Assembly (NCBI GenBank): GCA_017553545.1
Contig: JAFZKT010000086.1
Span: 28,881 to 92,880 of the forward strand
Source of the DNA: Bacteroidales bacterium
Lineage (GTDB): Bacteria; Bacteroidota; Bacteroidia; Bacteroidales; UBA932
DNA length: 64,000 nt
Reading direction: 5' to 3'
The notes under the pieces are model-generated. The model did no database searches. It had not been told where the DNA came from and saw only the letters and a program-made list of their open reading frames with translations. Below, piece by piece: positions 31,195 to 39,294 of this stretch (position 1 is the first letter of the stretch; every line of letters begins with the position of its first letter). Position numbers and translations under genes: made by a program.

Positions 31195-32261
31195 TGGGCG
31201 CAAAAAGGCACTGGCTGTCGCGGGTGTCCTTCGGCACCATCTCCATCATTCCGGCGGTCCTGCTGCTGCTGGGCTATCTTTCCGTAGTCATCAATCCCAC
31301 GCACGGCTGGTTCTTCACCCTCTTCGGCCTCATCTATCCGGTGGTCCTTCCCGTCACGCTGATCCTTTGGGTCTGGGCCCTTTTCCGGAAGTCCGCCATG
31401 CGAATCCCCCTCACGCTGGTGCTGCTGCCTTCCCTGTTTTTTGCCGGCCGATATTTCCGTCTTTTCCCGCCGTCACAGGACCGGGAAGCCACGCTGACGG
31501 TGGTCTCTTATAACGTCGGCCTGTTCGCACACGGGCCGGAGGGCATGGACCGGAATGCGCTGGCAGATTCCGTGAGCCGATATCTGAACGGACTGGACGC
31601 CGACGTAATCTGCCTCCAGGAGTTCTTCCTCCCTTCTGGACATCCGCTGGACGACTGGATCATGCGGAATTTCCCGGATTATAAGGCCGAGTTCTATGTG
31701 CGCACCGGCCGGAGCGGGAAGTTCGGCAACCTTACCCTCAGCCGCAGGCCCTTCACGGACCGCGGAAAACTGGTTTTCGAGCATTCCACCAACATGGCGC
31801 TGTGGACGGACATCCAACTGTCCCGGGATACCCTGCGCCTGTACAACTGCCACTTCGAAAGCTATAATATCTCCCTGTCAAACCTGATAACCCGGAAGGG
31901 CGCCATGGAGGAAACCGAACAGAAGATGAGGCGGTCCATCGGCGAACGGCCCAAGCAGGTCAATGCGGTGTTGGAAGACATTGAAAGCGCGCCGGGACAA
32001 GCCTTCGTTGCGGGAGATTTCAACGACACGCCCCTCTCCTACACCTACTTCCGCCTGCTGCACGGACGGCAGGACTCCTTTGTCCGGGCCGGACACGGAT
32101 TCGGTTCCACTTATTCCAGCCTGTGGCCGCTGCTGCGCATCGACTACCAGCTCTATCCCAAGACGCTGACGGCTGTATCCTACCGGATTGAACGCGTTCC
32201 CTGGAGTGACCATTATCCCGTTATAGTCTCCTATTATGAAAACGGAAGAGATTCTGACTGA
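31194..32261 (+). CDS. membrane-anchored endonuclease/exonuclease/phosphatase-family protein
   Basis: A 355-residue protein with three N-terminal transmembrane helices (about residues 10-85) followed by an EEP domain. The domain shows VVSYNVGLF, DVICLQEF (catalytic Glu), AGDFNDTP (Asp/Asn) and the final WSDHYPV (His). All EEP landmarks are present, so it is probably an active phosphodiesterase or phosphatase facing the periplasm. Substrate is unknown; nucleic acid, phospholipid or phosphoinositol cannot be told apart by sequence. Its end overlaps the next gene by 26 bases. Confidence 0.85.
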   Translation: MGAKRHWLSRVSFGTISIIPAVLLLLGYLSVVINPTHGWFFTLFGLIYPVVLPVTLILWVWALFRKSAMRIPLTLVLLPSLFFAGRYFRLFPPSQDREATLTVVSYNVGLFAHGPEGMDRNALADSVSRYLNGLDADVICLQEFFLPSGHPLDDWIMRNFPDYKAEFYVRTGRSGKFGNLTLSRRPFTDRGKLVFEHSTNMALWTDIQLSRDTLRLYNCHFESYNISLSNLITRKGAMEETEQKMRRSIGERPKQVNAVLEDIESAPGQAFVAGDFNDTPLSYTYFRLLHGRQDSFVRAGHGFGSTYSSLWPLLRIDYQLYPKTLTAVSYRIERVPWSDHYPVIVSYYENGRDSD

Positions 32262-32856
32262 AGCCCTGCGTGTGGTACGCGAAGGCGGCGTGATCCTGTA
32301 TCCCACGGATACCGTCTGGGGCCTTGGCTGCGACGCTTGCAACGCTGCAGCCGTCGCCCGCATTTTTGAGATGAAACGGCGCCCGGACGCCAAGTCCCTG
32401 GTGCTGCTGGCGAGCGATCTGGACATGGTGGCGAAATACGTGAAAGAGATCCCTTCCATCGCGGTGGACCTGGTGGAGGTGAACGACGCCCCCATGACCA
32501 TCATCTATCCCGGCGCCATCTGTTCGGAGACCGGCGACCGCTGGCACCTGGCCGCCAACGCCGTAGCTGAGGACGGGTCGGTGGGGATTCGGATTCCTTG
32601 TGATGCGTCATGCCCGGCCCCGACCGGGCATCCCTGGTGCCGGCAGCTGGTTTACAAGCTGGGACGGCCACTGGTTTCTACATCGGCCAATATCTCCGGC
32701 GAACCCACGCCGCAGCGGTTTTCTCAGATTCCCCAGGAGATTAAAGACGCCGTGGACTTCGTGGTGCCGCCGTCCGTAGATACCGCCTCCACGGGGCGCG
32801 CGTCCCAGATTCTCAAAGTGGGACTCCGCGGGGAAATCGAGATTATTCGGAAGTAG
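32236..32856 (+). CDS. tsaC: L-threonylcarbamoyladenylate synthase (TsaC/Sua5/YrdC)
   Basis: A 206-residue enzyme that makes threonylcarbamoyl-AMP for the t6A modification of tRNA. YrdC landmarks: GGVILYPTDTVWGLGCDA, KRRPDAKSLVLL and LVSTSANISGEPTP. It lacks the Sua5 C-terminal domain, so it is the short type. A REP-like palindrome is embedded in frame and read as CPAPTGHPWC, between VGIRIP and LVYKLGRPLVSTS. Normal members are shorter there. Its 3' end overlaps the convergent P-type ATPase gene by 14 bases. Confidence 0.92.
   Translation: MKTEEILTEALRVVREGGVILYPTDTVWGLGCDACNAAAVARIFEMKRRPDAKSLVLLASDLDMVAKYVKEIPSIAVDLVEVNDAPMTIIYPGAICSETGDRWHLAANAVAEDGSVGIRIPCDASCPAPTGHPWCRQLVYKLGRPLVSTSANISGEPTPQRFSQIPQEIKDAVDFVVPPSVDTASTGRASQILKVGLRGEIEIIRK
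32605..32635. repeat. REP-like palindrome inside tsaC
   Basis: ATGCCCGG-CCCCGA-CCGGGCAT (32610-32631), preceded by GCGTC. On the minus strand it reads CCGGGCATGACGC, the same palindrome-plus-ATGAC layout as the other copies. It adds about ten residues to the protein. Confidence 0.65.
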
Positions 32857-34732
32857 TTTTCAGCGCACGCATCGCGTTCAGGACGGCGAGGACGGTGACT
32901 CCTACGTCGGCGAAGACCGCCATCCACATGGTGGCGAGGCCAAGCGTTGCAAGGATGAGCACCAGCACCTTGATGCCGATGGCACCTGCGATGTTCTCGC
33001 GGGCGATGCGGAGCGTCCTTCCGGCAATCTTTACCGCCGTCGCAATTTTCGCGGGCTTGTCGTCCATCAGCACCACGTCGGCGGCCTCGATGGCGGCGTC
33101 GCTGCCCAGGGCACCCATCGCAATGCCTACATCGGCCCGTGTAAGGACGGGGGCGTCGTTGATGCCGTCGCCCACGAAGGCCAGGGTGCCGTCTTGCAGC
33201 AGGGCTTCCACTTTTTGCACCTTGTCGGCGGGGAGCAGGCCGGCGTGATATTCGTCTAATTTGAGGCTTTCCGCCACGGCTTTTGCCACGCTCTCCTGGT
33301 CGCCGGTGAGCATCACGGTCTTTTTTATTCCTGCGGCCTTCAGGGCTTCGACGGCGCTTTGGGCATCGGCCTTTATGCGGTCGCTGATGACGATGTGGCC
33401 TGCATATTCACCGTTCACGGCCACGTGGACAATGGTGCCGCTGTGGTGGCAGGGATGCCATTTTGCGCCCTCTTTTTCCATCAGTTTGCTATTGCCGACG
33501 GCTACTCTTTTTCCGTTGACCCTGGCAATGATGCCATGGCCGGCGGTTTCTTCGATATCGGAGATGGTGCAGCTGTCCTGTTCCTTGGGATAGGCGTTCC
33601 TCAGGGCCATCGCGATGGGATGCGTGGAGTGACGCTCCACGTGGGCGGCCAGGTGCAGGAGCTCCGTTTCATCCAGCTCTTCCGGATGCACGGCCGTCAC
33701 TTCAAAGACGCCTTCCGTGAGGGTGCCGGTCTTGTCGAAGACCACCGTTTGCAGTTTGGCGAGTTTGTCCATCAGGTTGGCGCCCTTGATGAGGATGCCC
33801 TTTCTGGAAGCGCCGCCCAGGCCGCCGAAGAAAGTGAGCGGGACGGATATGACCAGGGCGCAGGGGCAGGAAACCACCAGGAACAGCAGGCCCCGGTAAA
33901 TCCAGGTGACCCATTCGCCGGTGATGAGGCCGGGGATGACGGCAACGGCGACAGCCAGACCCACCACGATGGGGGTATAGATCCGCGCGAACTTCGTGAT
34001 GAATCGCTCGCTCTGCGATTTGTTTTCCGCCGCATTCTCCACCAGGTCCAGGATCTTGGCGGCGGTGGATTCGCCGAACACCTTTGTGGTCCTTACTTTT
34101 ATTACGCCGCTTTTGTTCACGCAGCCGGAGAGGATTTCGTCGCCTTCCTTTACGCTGCGGGGCACGCTTTCGCCGGTAAGGGCCACGGTGTCCAGACTGC
34201 TTTTCCCTTCCAGTACAATGCCGTCCAGGGGCACCTTCTCTCCGGGTTGGATGACGATGATTTCGCCGGGCTTTATTTCTTCGGGGTTGACAGTCTGGAG
34301 TTTTCCGCCCCGCTCCACGCGGGCCGTGTCGGGCCTCAGGTCCATCAGATGCGCGATGGACTTGCGGCTGCGGCCCTCGGCCAGTTCCTCGAAGAGTTCG
34401 CCCACCTGGAAGAACAGCATCACGAACACCGCCTCCGGGAACTGCGTTTCCGCTCCCGGCAGAAAGCCGATGCCCAGCGCCCCCAGCGTGGCCACGCTCA
34501 TCAGGAAGTCTTCGCTCAGGGCTTCGCCATGCAGCAGCCCTTCGCCCGCTTCCTTCAGCGTCTCCCAGCCGACAACCAGGTAAGGGATTAAATATAATAA
34601 TAGGTATTGCCAGGTGGTCCAGGCAGTGTTCCGTTCTATGATATAGGATCCCGCCAGCAGCACCGCCGCAGCAATGATGCTGATCAGGCGTCCGTGGCCT
34701 TCTTCGTGTTCGTGATGATGTTCGTGCTCCAT
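32843..34732 (-). CDS. heavy-metal P1B-type ATPase (Zn/Cd/Co class)
   Basis: A 629-residue inner-membrane metal exporter. The N-terminus is a His/Glu cluster (MEHEHHHEHEEGH) instead of an HMA domain. Motifs: TGES at 186-189, the metal-binding SCPCAL at 288-293, phosphorylation site DKTGT at 333-337, the HP motif in RHSTHPIA, and GDGINDAP. SCPC with the C-terminal metal-site region places it with ZntA/CadA-type exporters. The promoter region is covered by the inverted repeat at 34759-34802, so metal-responsive control is possible. Confidence 0.92.
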   Translation of the reverse strand: MEHEHHHEHEEGHGRLISIIAAAVLLAGSYIIERNTAWTTWQYLLLYLIPYLVVGWETLKEAGEGLLHGEALSEDFLMSVATLGALGIGFLPGAETQFPEAVFVMLFFQVGELFEELAEGRSRKSIAHLMDLRPDTARVERGGKLQTVNPEEIKPGEIIVIQPGEKVPLDGIVLEGKSSLDTVALTGESVPRSVKEGDEILSGCVNKSGVIKVRTTKVFGESTAAKILDLVENAAENKSQSERFITKFARIYTPIVVGLAVAVAVIPGLITGEWVTWIYRGLLFLVVSCPCALVISVPLTFFGGLGGASRKGILIKGANLMDKLAKLQTVVFDKTGTLTEGVFEVTAVHPEELDETELLHLAAHVERHSTHPIAMALRNAYPKEQDSCTISDIEETAGHGIIARVNGKRVAVGNSKLMEKEGAKWHPCHHSGTIVHVAVNGEYAGHIVISDRIKADAQSAVEALKAAGIKKTVMLTGDQESVAKAVAESLKLDEYHAGLLPADKVQKVEALLQDGTLAFVGDGINDAPVLTRADVGIAMGALGSDAAIEAADVVLMDDKPAKIATAVKIAGRTLRIARENIAGAIGIKVLVLILATLGLATMWMAVFADVGVTVLAVLNAMRALKTTSE

Positions 34733-34753
34733 AGTCTGCAGCTATTTCTGCTG

Positions 34754-34761
34754 CAAAGGTA
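34754..34761 (-). promoter_or_regulatory. -7 box TACCTTTG of the P-type ATPase gene
   Basis: Minus-strand TAnnTTTG match, 21 bases before the ATG. It abuts the first TAAAGCACA inverted repeat, which covers the rest of the core promoter. Confidence 0.65.
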
Positions 34762-34866
34762 AAGCACACTTTCCGCAACCTAGTTGCGTTTTTGTGCTTT
34801 ACCCTATCTCTGTACACCCGTCTAAAGCACACTTTTGGCCCTCGGGGGCAGATTTTGTGCTTTAGA
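34759..34866. repeat. pair A of TAAAGCACA-N24-TGTGCTTTA inverted repeats
   Basis: Copy A1: arms 34759-34768 and 34793-34802. Copy A2: 11-base arms 34821-34831 and 34856-34866. Both have exactly 24 bases between the arms. Read on the minus strand, A2 aligns along its whole length with copy B1 at 53233-53278, including the inner AATC and AGGGCCAAAA. The pair fills the space between divergent genes (P-type ATPase and rsmE). Confidence 0.85.
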
Positions 34867-34903
34867 CAAACCAGCGGCATTTGGAATTCCGGGGCATTGG
34901 CTG

Positions 34904-34911
34904 TAAATTTG
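34904..34911 (+). promoter_or_regulatory. -7 box TAAATTTG, leaderless start for rsmE
   Basis: TAnnTTTG match with 5 bases to the ATG at 34917. Confidence 0.65.
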
Positions 34912-34916
34912 CGAAG

Positions 34917-35642
34917 ATGGAACTGTTTTACGCATACGAAGTGAGCGGCCGCTTCTGCCGGCTGGACACGGAGGAAAGCGCGCATTGCGTGCGGGTGCTG
35001 CGGCACCGGACGGGAGACGCGCTGGAAGTCATCGACGGCGCCGGAACGCTGTATCATTGCCGCCTTATGCAGGCCGATGCCAAATCCGCCGAGGCAGAAA
35101 TCCTTTCCGAAGAGGCCGATTGGAACGCACACCCCTATCACCTCACCATCGGCTGTTGCCCCACCAAGAACAACGACCGTTTCGAGTGGTTCGTGGAAAA
35201 AGCCACGGAACTGGGTGTGGACCGCATCGTTCCGCTGATTGGCGAGCGCTCGGAACGGAAAGTCTACAAGACCGAGCGTGCGGGCCGCATCGCCCTTTCC
35301 GCCACCAAGCAGTCCCTGAAGGCCCGGATTCCGGAGATTGCGGAGCCCGTGAGCGTGAGATCCTTCGTCGCTGACGCTCCTCAGGATGACAACACGCTCA
35401 AACTCATCGCCTATTGCTTTGAAGGCGAGTCGCCCCGCGTGAGCATCAAGGACGCCTTGGGGCATTACAAGGGGAAAGACATCACCGTTCTCATCGGCCC
35501 GGAAGGGGACTTCTCACCGGAGGAGGCTGCCCTTGCCCTGAAAAACGGATACCTGCCCATTCATCTGGGGGCCTCGCGTCTTCGTACGGAGACGGCTGCC
35601 GTGACGGCGGTGGAGGCCGTATACCTGCATTTTATGAAATAA
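34917..35642 (+). CDS. rsmE: 16S rRNA (uracil-1498-N3)-methyltransferase
   Basis: A 241-residue SPOUT methyltransferase. N-terminal PUA-like part: HCVRVLRHRTGDALEVIDGAG. SPOUT core: KNNDRFEWFVEKATELGVD, IGPEGDFSPEEAALA and the knot end LGASRLRTETAAVTAVEAV. All family landmarks are intact. A REP-like element is embedded in frame at VRSFVADAPQDDNT, a surface-loop region between core motifs. The start is set by the -7 box 5 bases upstream; an in-frame ATG at 34881 precedes that box. YhhN gene follows by 7 bases. Confidence 0.94.
   Translation: MELFYAYEVSGRFCRLDTEESAHCVRVLRHRTGDALEVIDGAGTLYHCRLMQADAKSAEAEILSEEADWNAHPYHLTIGCCPTKNNDRFEWFVEKATELGVDRIVPLIGERSERKVYKTERAGRIALSATKQSLKARIPEIAEPVSVRSFVADAPQDDNTLKLIAYCFEGESPRVSIKDALGHYKGKDITVLIGPEGDFSPEEAALALKNGYLPIHLGASRLRTETAAVTAVEAVYLHFMK
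35359..35391. repeat. REP-like palindrome inside rsmE
   Basis: ATCCT...AGGAT outer arms with CGTC/GACG inside, followed by ATGACA. Same family layout as the intergenic copy at 19388. Confidence 0.6.
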
Positions 35643-35649
35643 CCACATT

Positions 35650-36327
35650 ATGAAAAAGAACTACCCTGCCATTTTCTTTGCCGTCGCCTGCCTGCTGAAC
35701 TGGGCGGGCCGTATCTGGGAGCCTTCGCTGGCCGCGGCCGTCAAGCCTGCCCTGCTGCCGCTCCTGGCCCTCGCCGTCCTGTGGTATGCCCTCTCGCACA
35801 GGGTTAACAAGCGGCAGCTGACGCTGCTCATCCTGGCCGAACTCTTCGGCTGCGTGGGAGACACATGCCTGTTGAGCGACGCCTTCCCGCTGTTTGCAGG
35901 TGGCATCGGCGCATTCCTGATTGGCCATATCTTCTATATCACCCTTTTCGGCGGCATTTCCTGGAAAGGGCTGAGTTGGAAGGCTTGGGTGCCCGGTGTC
36001 CTTGTGATGGGCGGTCTGGTCTTCGGCCTTGTGAAACTGCTGCGCATCAGCGGCGCCCTGCTGGCCCCGATGGCCATTTACGGCTCCGTCCTGATGCTGC
36101 TGATTTTCAGCACCTTCTGCGGGCTGGTCCGGGAGAAGGACAAATGCACCTGGAGCGTCCTCTTCTGCGGCGCCCTGCTGTTCACCTTCTCGGATTCCCT
36201 TATCGCCGCCGGAACTTTCCACGTGGTAGAGTTCGCCTTGCAGGAGTTCGTGATTATGTTCACCTACCTCGTTGCCCAAACCCTGCTAGCAGTGGGTGGC
36301 TTGCGGCTGGCAAAAGCTGGAGCGTAA
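35650..36327 (+). CDS. YhhN (TMEM86/lysoplasmalogenase-like) membrane protein
   Basis: A 225-residue protein with about seven to eight transmembrane segments. YhhN landmarks: LLILAELFGCVGDTCLL with the conserved Gly-Asp, IGHIFYI, and LFTFSDSLIA with the conserved Ser-Asp. Eukaryotic relatives hydrolyse lysoplasmalogen; bacterial activity is less certain. It begins 7 bases after rsmE, so they are probably co-transcribed, and a strong hairpin follows. Confidence 0.85.
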   Translation: MKKNYPAIFFAVACLLNWAGRIWEPSLAAAVKPALLPLLALAVLWYALSHRVNKRQLTLLILAELFGCVGDTCLLSDAFPLFAGGIGAFLIGHIFYITLFGGISWKGLSWKAWVPGVLVMGGLVFGLVKLLRISGALLAPMAIYGSVLMLLIFSTFCGLVREKDKCTWSVLFCGALLFTFSDSLIAAGTFHVVEFALQEFVIMFTYLVAQTLLAVGGLRLAKAGA

Positions 36328-36357
36328 GTAGCTATCACTCAGTAAGTTGCCGACAAA

Positions 36358-36381
36358 GGGGTGCACCTGGCGGTGCACCCC
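36358..36381. terminator. hairpin GGGGTGCACC-TGGC-GGTGCACCCC
   Basis: A perfect 10-base stem followed by TGTTTG, between convergent genes; the T-run is weak. Confidence 0.65.
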
Positions 36382-36418
36382 TGTTTGCATAAATCGCTGA
36401 GTGTCAGGAATATCCGTA

Positions 36419-37135
36419 TCAGGCATCCACCACGGACAACGTGGCTACGGAAAGGCGGACGGAAGGTCCGAGGGCCGCGCGGAGTACCGTGCAGCAGGCG
36501 GCCAGGGTGGCGCCGGTGGTGAAGGTGTCATCCACAATCAACACGTGACGGACGCCAGCGGGGACAGCGCCCACCCGGAACACGCTCTGAACATTTCGCA
36601 GCCGCTCCGAAGCATCCAACGTAGTCTGCGTGCGGGTACGGCGGACGCGGCGCAAGGCCCGCGGAGCCACCCGGGCGCCCAGGGCCGATGCCAAAGCGCG
36701 TGCCAGGACCTCCGCCTGATTGTAACCACGACGCCAGCGACGCGCCCAGTGCAGGGGCACGGGAATCACACAATCCACATCGTAAAACCCATCTGAGGCG
36801 GCAAGATAAGAGCCCAGCCGCTGAGCGAAAAACCGCCCGGCAGACAGATTCCCGCCATACTTCAGGGCCTGTGGAATGTTTTTGTAGGGGTTGTCGTGCT
36901 TATAAAAAAGCAGGGCGGCGGCGGGCACATAGGGCATGGGGGCGCCCGGTACACGCTGCCGCTCCAGTACGGCATTCAGCCTGTCGGCCATGGGATTGTG
37001 GACCTGCTCCCAATAATAGGTCAGCGGAAGGTCCGCCTCACAGCGGATGCAGAGATGCTTCTCATGCAGTCCCAGCTGCCGCCCGCAAACCAGGCAGCAA
37101 CGCGGCATCAGCAGGTCTGCGACTGCGCGGAACAA
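36419..37135 (-). CDS. comF: ComF family phosphoribosyltransferase-like protein
   Basis: A 238-residue protein. N-terminal double zinc ribbon: CCLVCGRQLGLHEKHLCIRC. The phosphoribosyltransferase-type domain has PVPLHWARRWRRGYNQAEVLA and the PRPP loop VLIVDDTFTTGAT. ComF-family proteins act in DNA uptake or recombination-linked ssDNA handling; the enzymatic substrate is not known. It is last in the ahcY-nhaA-fabG-comF operon, its start directly adjoining the fabG stop. Confidence 0.9.
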   Translation of the reverse strand: MFRAVADLLMPRCCLVCGRQLGLHEKHLCIRCEADLPLTYYWEQVHNPMADRLNAVLERQRVPGAPMPYVPAAALLFYKHDNPYKNIPQALKYGGNLSAGRFFAQRLGSYLAASDGFYDVDCVIPVPLHWARRWRRGYNQAEVLARALASALGARVAPRALRRVRRTRTQTTLDASERLRNVQSVFRVGAVPAGVRHVLIVDDTFTTGATLAACCTVLRAALGPSVRLSVATLSVVDA

Positions 37136-37882
37136 TTAGCAATACATGCCGCCGTTGACGGCAATGACCTGACCGGTGACGTAGGAAGAAAGCTCGGAGG
37201 CCAGGAAGAGCGCCACGGAAGCAATCTCGTCCACAGAAGCACCGCGGCCCAGGGGAATCAGTTTCACGAATTCGTCGCGGACGGCCTGGGGCAGGGCTTC
37301 GGTCATTTCGGTAATCACGTAGCCGGGGGCGATGGCGTTGGCGCGGATGCCGCGGGCGCCCATTTCCTTGGCGACGGATTTTGCCATGGCGATGAGGCCG
37401 GCCTTGGAAGCGGAATAGTTCACCTGGCCGGGGTTGCCGGTCTGACCGGCGATGGAGGCCATGTTGATGATGCTCCCGCTGCGCTGACGGGCCATCACGG
37501 GCACCACGGCGTGCAGGAAGTTAAAGGCCGATTTCATATTGACGGCGATAACGGCATCCCACTGGCCTTCGCTCATGCGCATCACCAGACCGTCCTTGGT
37601 GATGCCGGCGTTGTTCACCAGTACGTCGATGCGGCCGAAATCGGCCACCACCTGCTCCACAACGGTCTGCGTGGCTTCGAAGTCCGCGGCGTTGGAGGCG
37701 TAGGCGCGCACTTTCACGCCGAAGGCTTCCAGTTCGCGCACGGTTTCCTCCGCCGCTTCGTTGATGACCAGGTCCGTAAAGGCGATGTCCGCACCTTCGG
37801 AGGCATACTTCAGGGCAATGGCTTTGCCGATGCCACGGGCGGCGCCGGTAATGAGGGCCACTTTGTTCTCTAAGAGTTTCAT
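37136..37882 (-). CDS. fabG: 3-oxoacyl-[acyl-carrier-protein] reductase
   Basis: A 248-residue short-chain dehydrogenase that reduces 3-oxoacyl-ACP in fatty-acid elongation. NADP loop TGAARGIG, NNAG motif VLVNNAGIT, catalytic Ser in INMASIAGQTGN, and YSASK carrying the Tyr/Lys pair. The C-terminus TGQVIAVNGGMYC matches the FabG form. Other SDR substrates cannot be excluded from sequence. Its start overlaps the nhaA stop as ATGA. Confidence 0.88.
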   Translation of the reverse strand: MKLLENKVALITGAARGIGKAIALKYASEGADIAFTDLVINEAAEETVRELEAFGVKVRAYASNAADFEATQTVVEQVVADFGRIDVLVNNAGITKDGLVMRMSEGQWDAVIAVNMKSAFNFLHAVVPVMARQRSGSIINMASIAGQTGNPGQVNYSASKAGLIAMAKSVAKEMGARGIRANAIAPGYVITEMTEALPQAVRDEFVKLIPLGRGASVDEIASVALFLASELSSYVTGQVIAVNGGMYC

Positions 37883-39294
37883 ATAGTAGGTTTTTTCAGT
37901 TTAGACACAACAGTGATCAGCAATGACCCCAGGAGGCCGGAGGCCACGGAGCCCAGCAGGACGGCCATTTTGCCGGCATCGCGCAGGTGCTGCGTAACGG
38001 CCGGGTCCGCGCCGCCGAAGGACAGCGTATCCACGAAGATACTCATGGTGAAGCCGATGCCGCCCAGGCAGGCCACGGCGAAAATCATGGGCCAGCTGGC
38101 CTTGGAGGGCATTGCGCCCACCTTGAAGCGGATGGCAAGCCACGAAGCCAGGGTAATGCCGATGGGCTTCCCAAGCACGAGGCCCAGGAAAACACCCAGC
38201 CCCACACTGCCGATGACCGGATCCACGGCCTTAAAGATATTCAGCAGGGATACGTCCGAAATCTCTACGCCGGCGTTGGCCAGGGCGAAGACGGGCATAA
38301 TGGCATAATTGACGATGGGGTTCAGCTTATGCTCCAGTCTGTAGGACGGCGGGATGGTCTTCTTGGTGAGGCCGTACAGATGGCGCAGATAATGCCGCTG
38401 GGGACCGTTGGGGAAAGGTTCGTTCGTCTGAGCGTTCTCCGACTCAATCAGTTTTTCCCAGAGGATGCGGTTGCGCCGATGAAACTTGGCCTTGTTATAA
38501 CGGGCCTCCATGGGGATGAGCATTGCCATCACAACCCCCGTCATGGTAGCATGCACCCCGCTGTAGTAGAAGAGGAACCAAACCAGCACGGCGGGGACGA
38601 AGTAATAGCTGATGCGTTTTTCCCCCAGCCGTTTCAGCAGGAACACGAAAACTATCACGATGACGGCTATTCCCAGCAGCGTAAAATTGATCTTCCCACC
38701 GTAGAAGATGGCCACCACCAGGATGGCGATGAGGTCATCGGCTATGGCGAGGGCCGTCAGGAAGACCTTCAGCGAGACCGGCACCTTGTCCCCCAGGATG
38801 GAAAGTATGCCGATGGCAAAAGCGATGTCCGTAGCGGTGGGGATACCCCAGCCGGAAGCGGCCTGCGTGCCATGGTTGACAAGGGTGTAGATGAGTGCCG
38901 GCACCAGCACGCCGCCGAATGCGGCAATGACGGGCAGAATGGCCTTCTTCGGAGAGGAGAGTTCCCCGCAAACCACTTCCCGCTTGATTTCCAGCCCCAC
39001 GGTGAAGAAGAAAATCACCATCAGGATGTCGTTGATGAAACGCTCCATCGTCATCCCGTGCGGGAAGTACCAGTCGATGACGCTGTCCGGCGAAGCCACA
39101 TGGATGGTGAGCTCCGTGTGCAGGAAATCTTGATATATCTGTTTGGTGAAAGGAAGGTTCGCCAGCAGCATGGCCAGCACCACACAGGCCAGGAGAATCA
39201 CGCCGTTGGCCCAGGGCTGCTTGGTGAACTTGTCCTGCGAAACCCGGAAGTTGCGCACTTCCTTATTCCACCAGTATATCGGGATTAATGCCAT
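37879..39294 (-). CDS. nhaA: Na+/H+ antiporter NhaA
   Basis: A 471-residue inner-membrane antiporter that expels Na+ in exchange for protons. It has about twelve transmembrane segments. The ion-binding Asp pair is in ALAIADDLIAILVV. GLEIKREVVCGELSS, WGIPTATDIAFAIGIL and GIGFTMSIFV are typical of the family. An added hydrophilic loop at about residues 270-320 (RRNRILWEKLIESENAQTNE) is longer than in Escherichia coli NhaA. Its start overlaps ahcY by 10 bases. Confidence 0.93.
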   Translation of the reverse strand: MALIPIYWWNKEVRNFRVSQDKFTKQPWANGVILLACVVLAMLLANLPFTKQIYQDFLHTELTIHVASPDSVIDWYFPHGMTMERFINDILMVIFFFTVGLEIKREVVCGELSSPKKAILPVIAAFGGVLVPALIYTLVNHGTQAASGWGIPTATDIAFAIGILSILGDKVPVSLKVFLTALAIADDLIAILVVAIFYGGKINFTLLGIAVIVIVFVFLLKRLGEKRISYYFVPAVLVWFLFYYSGVHATMTGVVMAMLIPMEARYNKAKFHRRNRILWEKLIESENAQTNEPFPNGPQRHYLRHLYGLTKKTIPPSYRLEHKLNPIVNYAIMPVFALANAGVEISDVSLLNIFKAVDPVIGSVGLGVFLGLVLGKPIGITLASWLAIRFKVGAMPSKASWPMIFAVACLGGIGFTMSIFVDTLSFGGADPAVTQHLRDAGKMAVLLGSVASGLLGSLLITVVSKLKKPTI

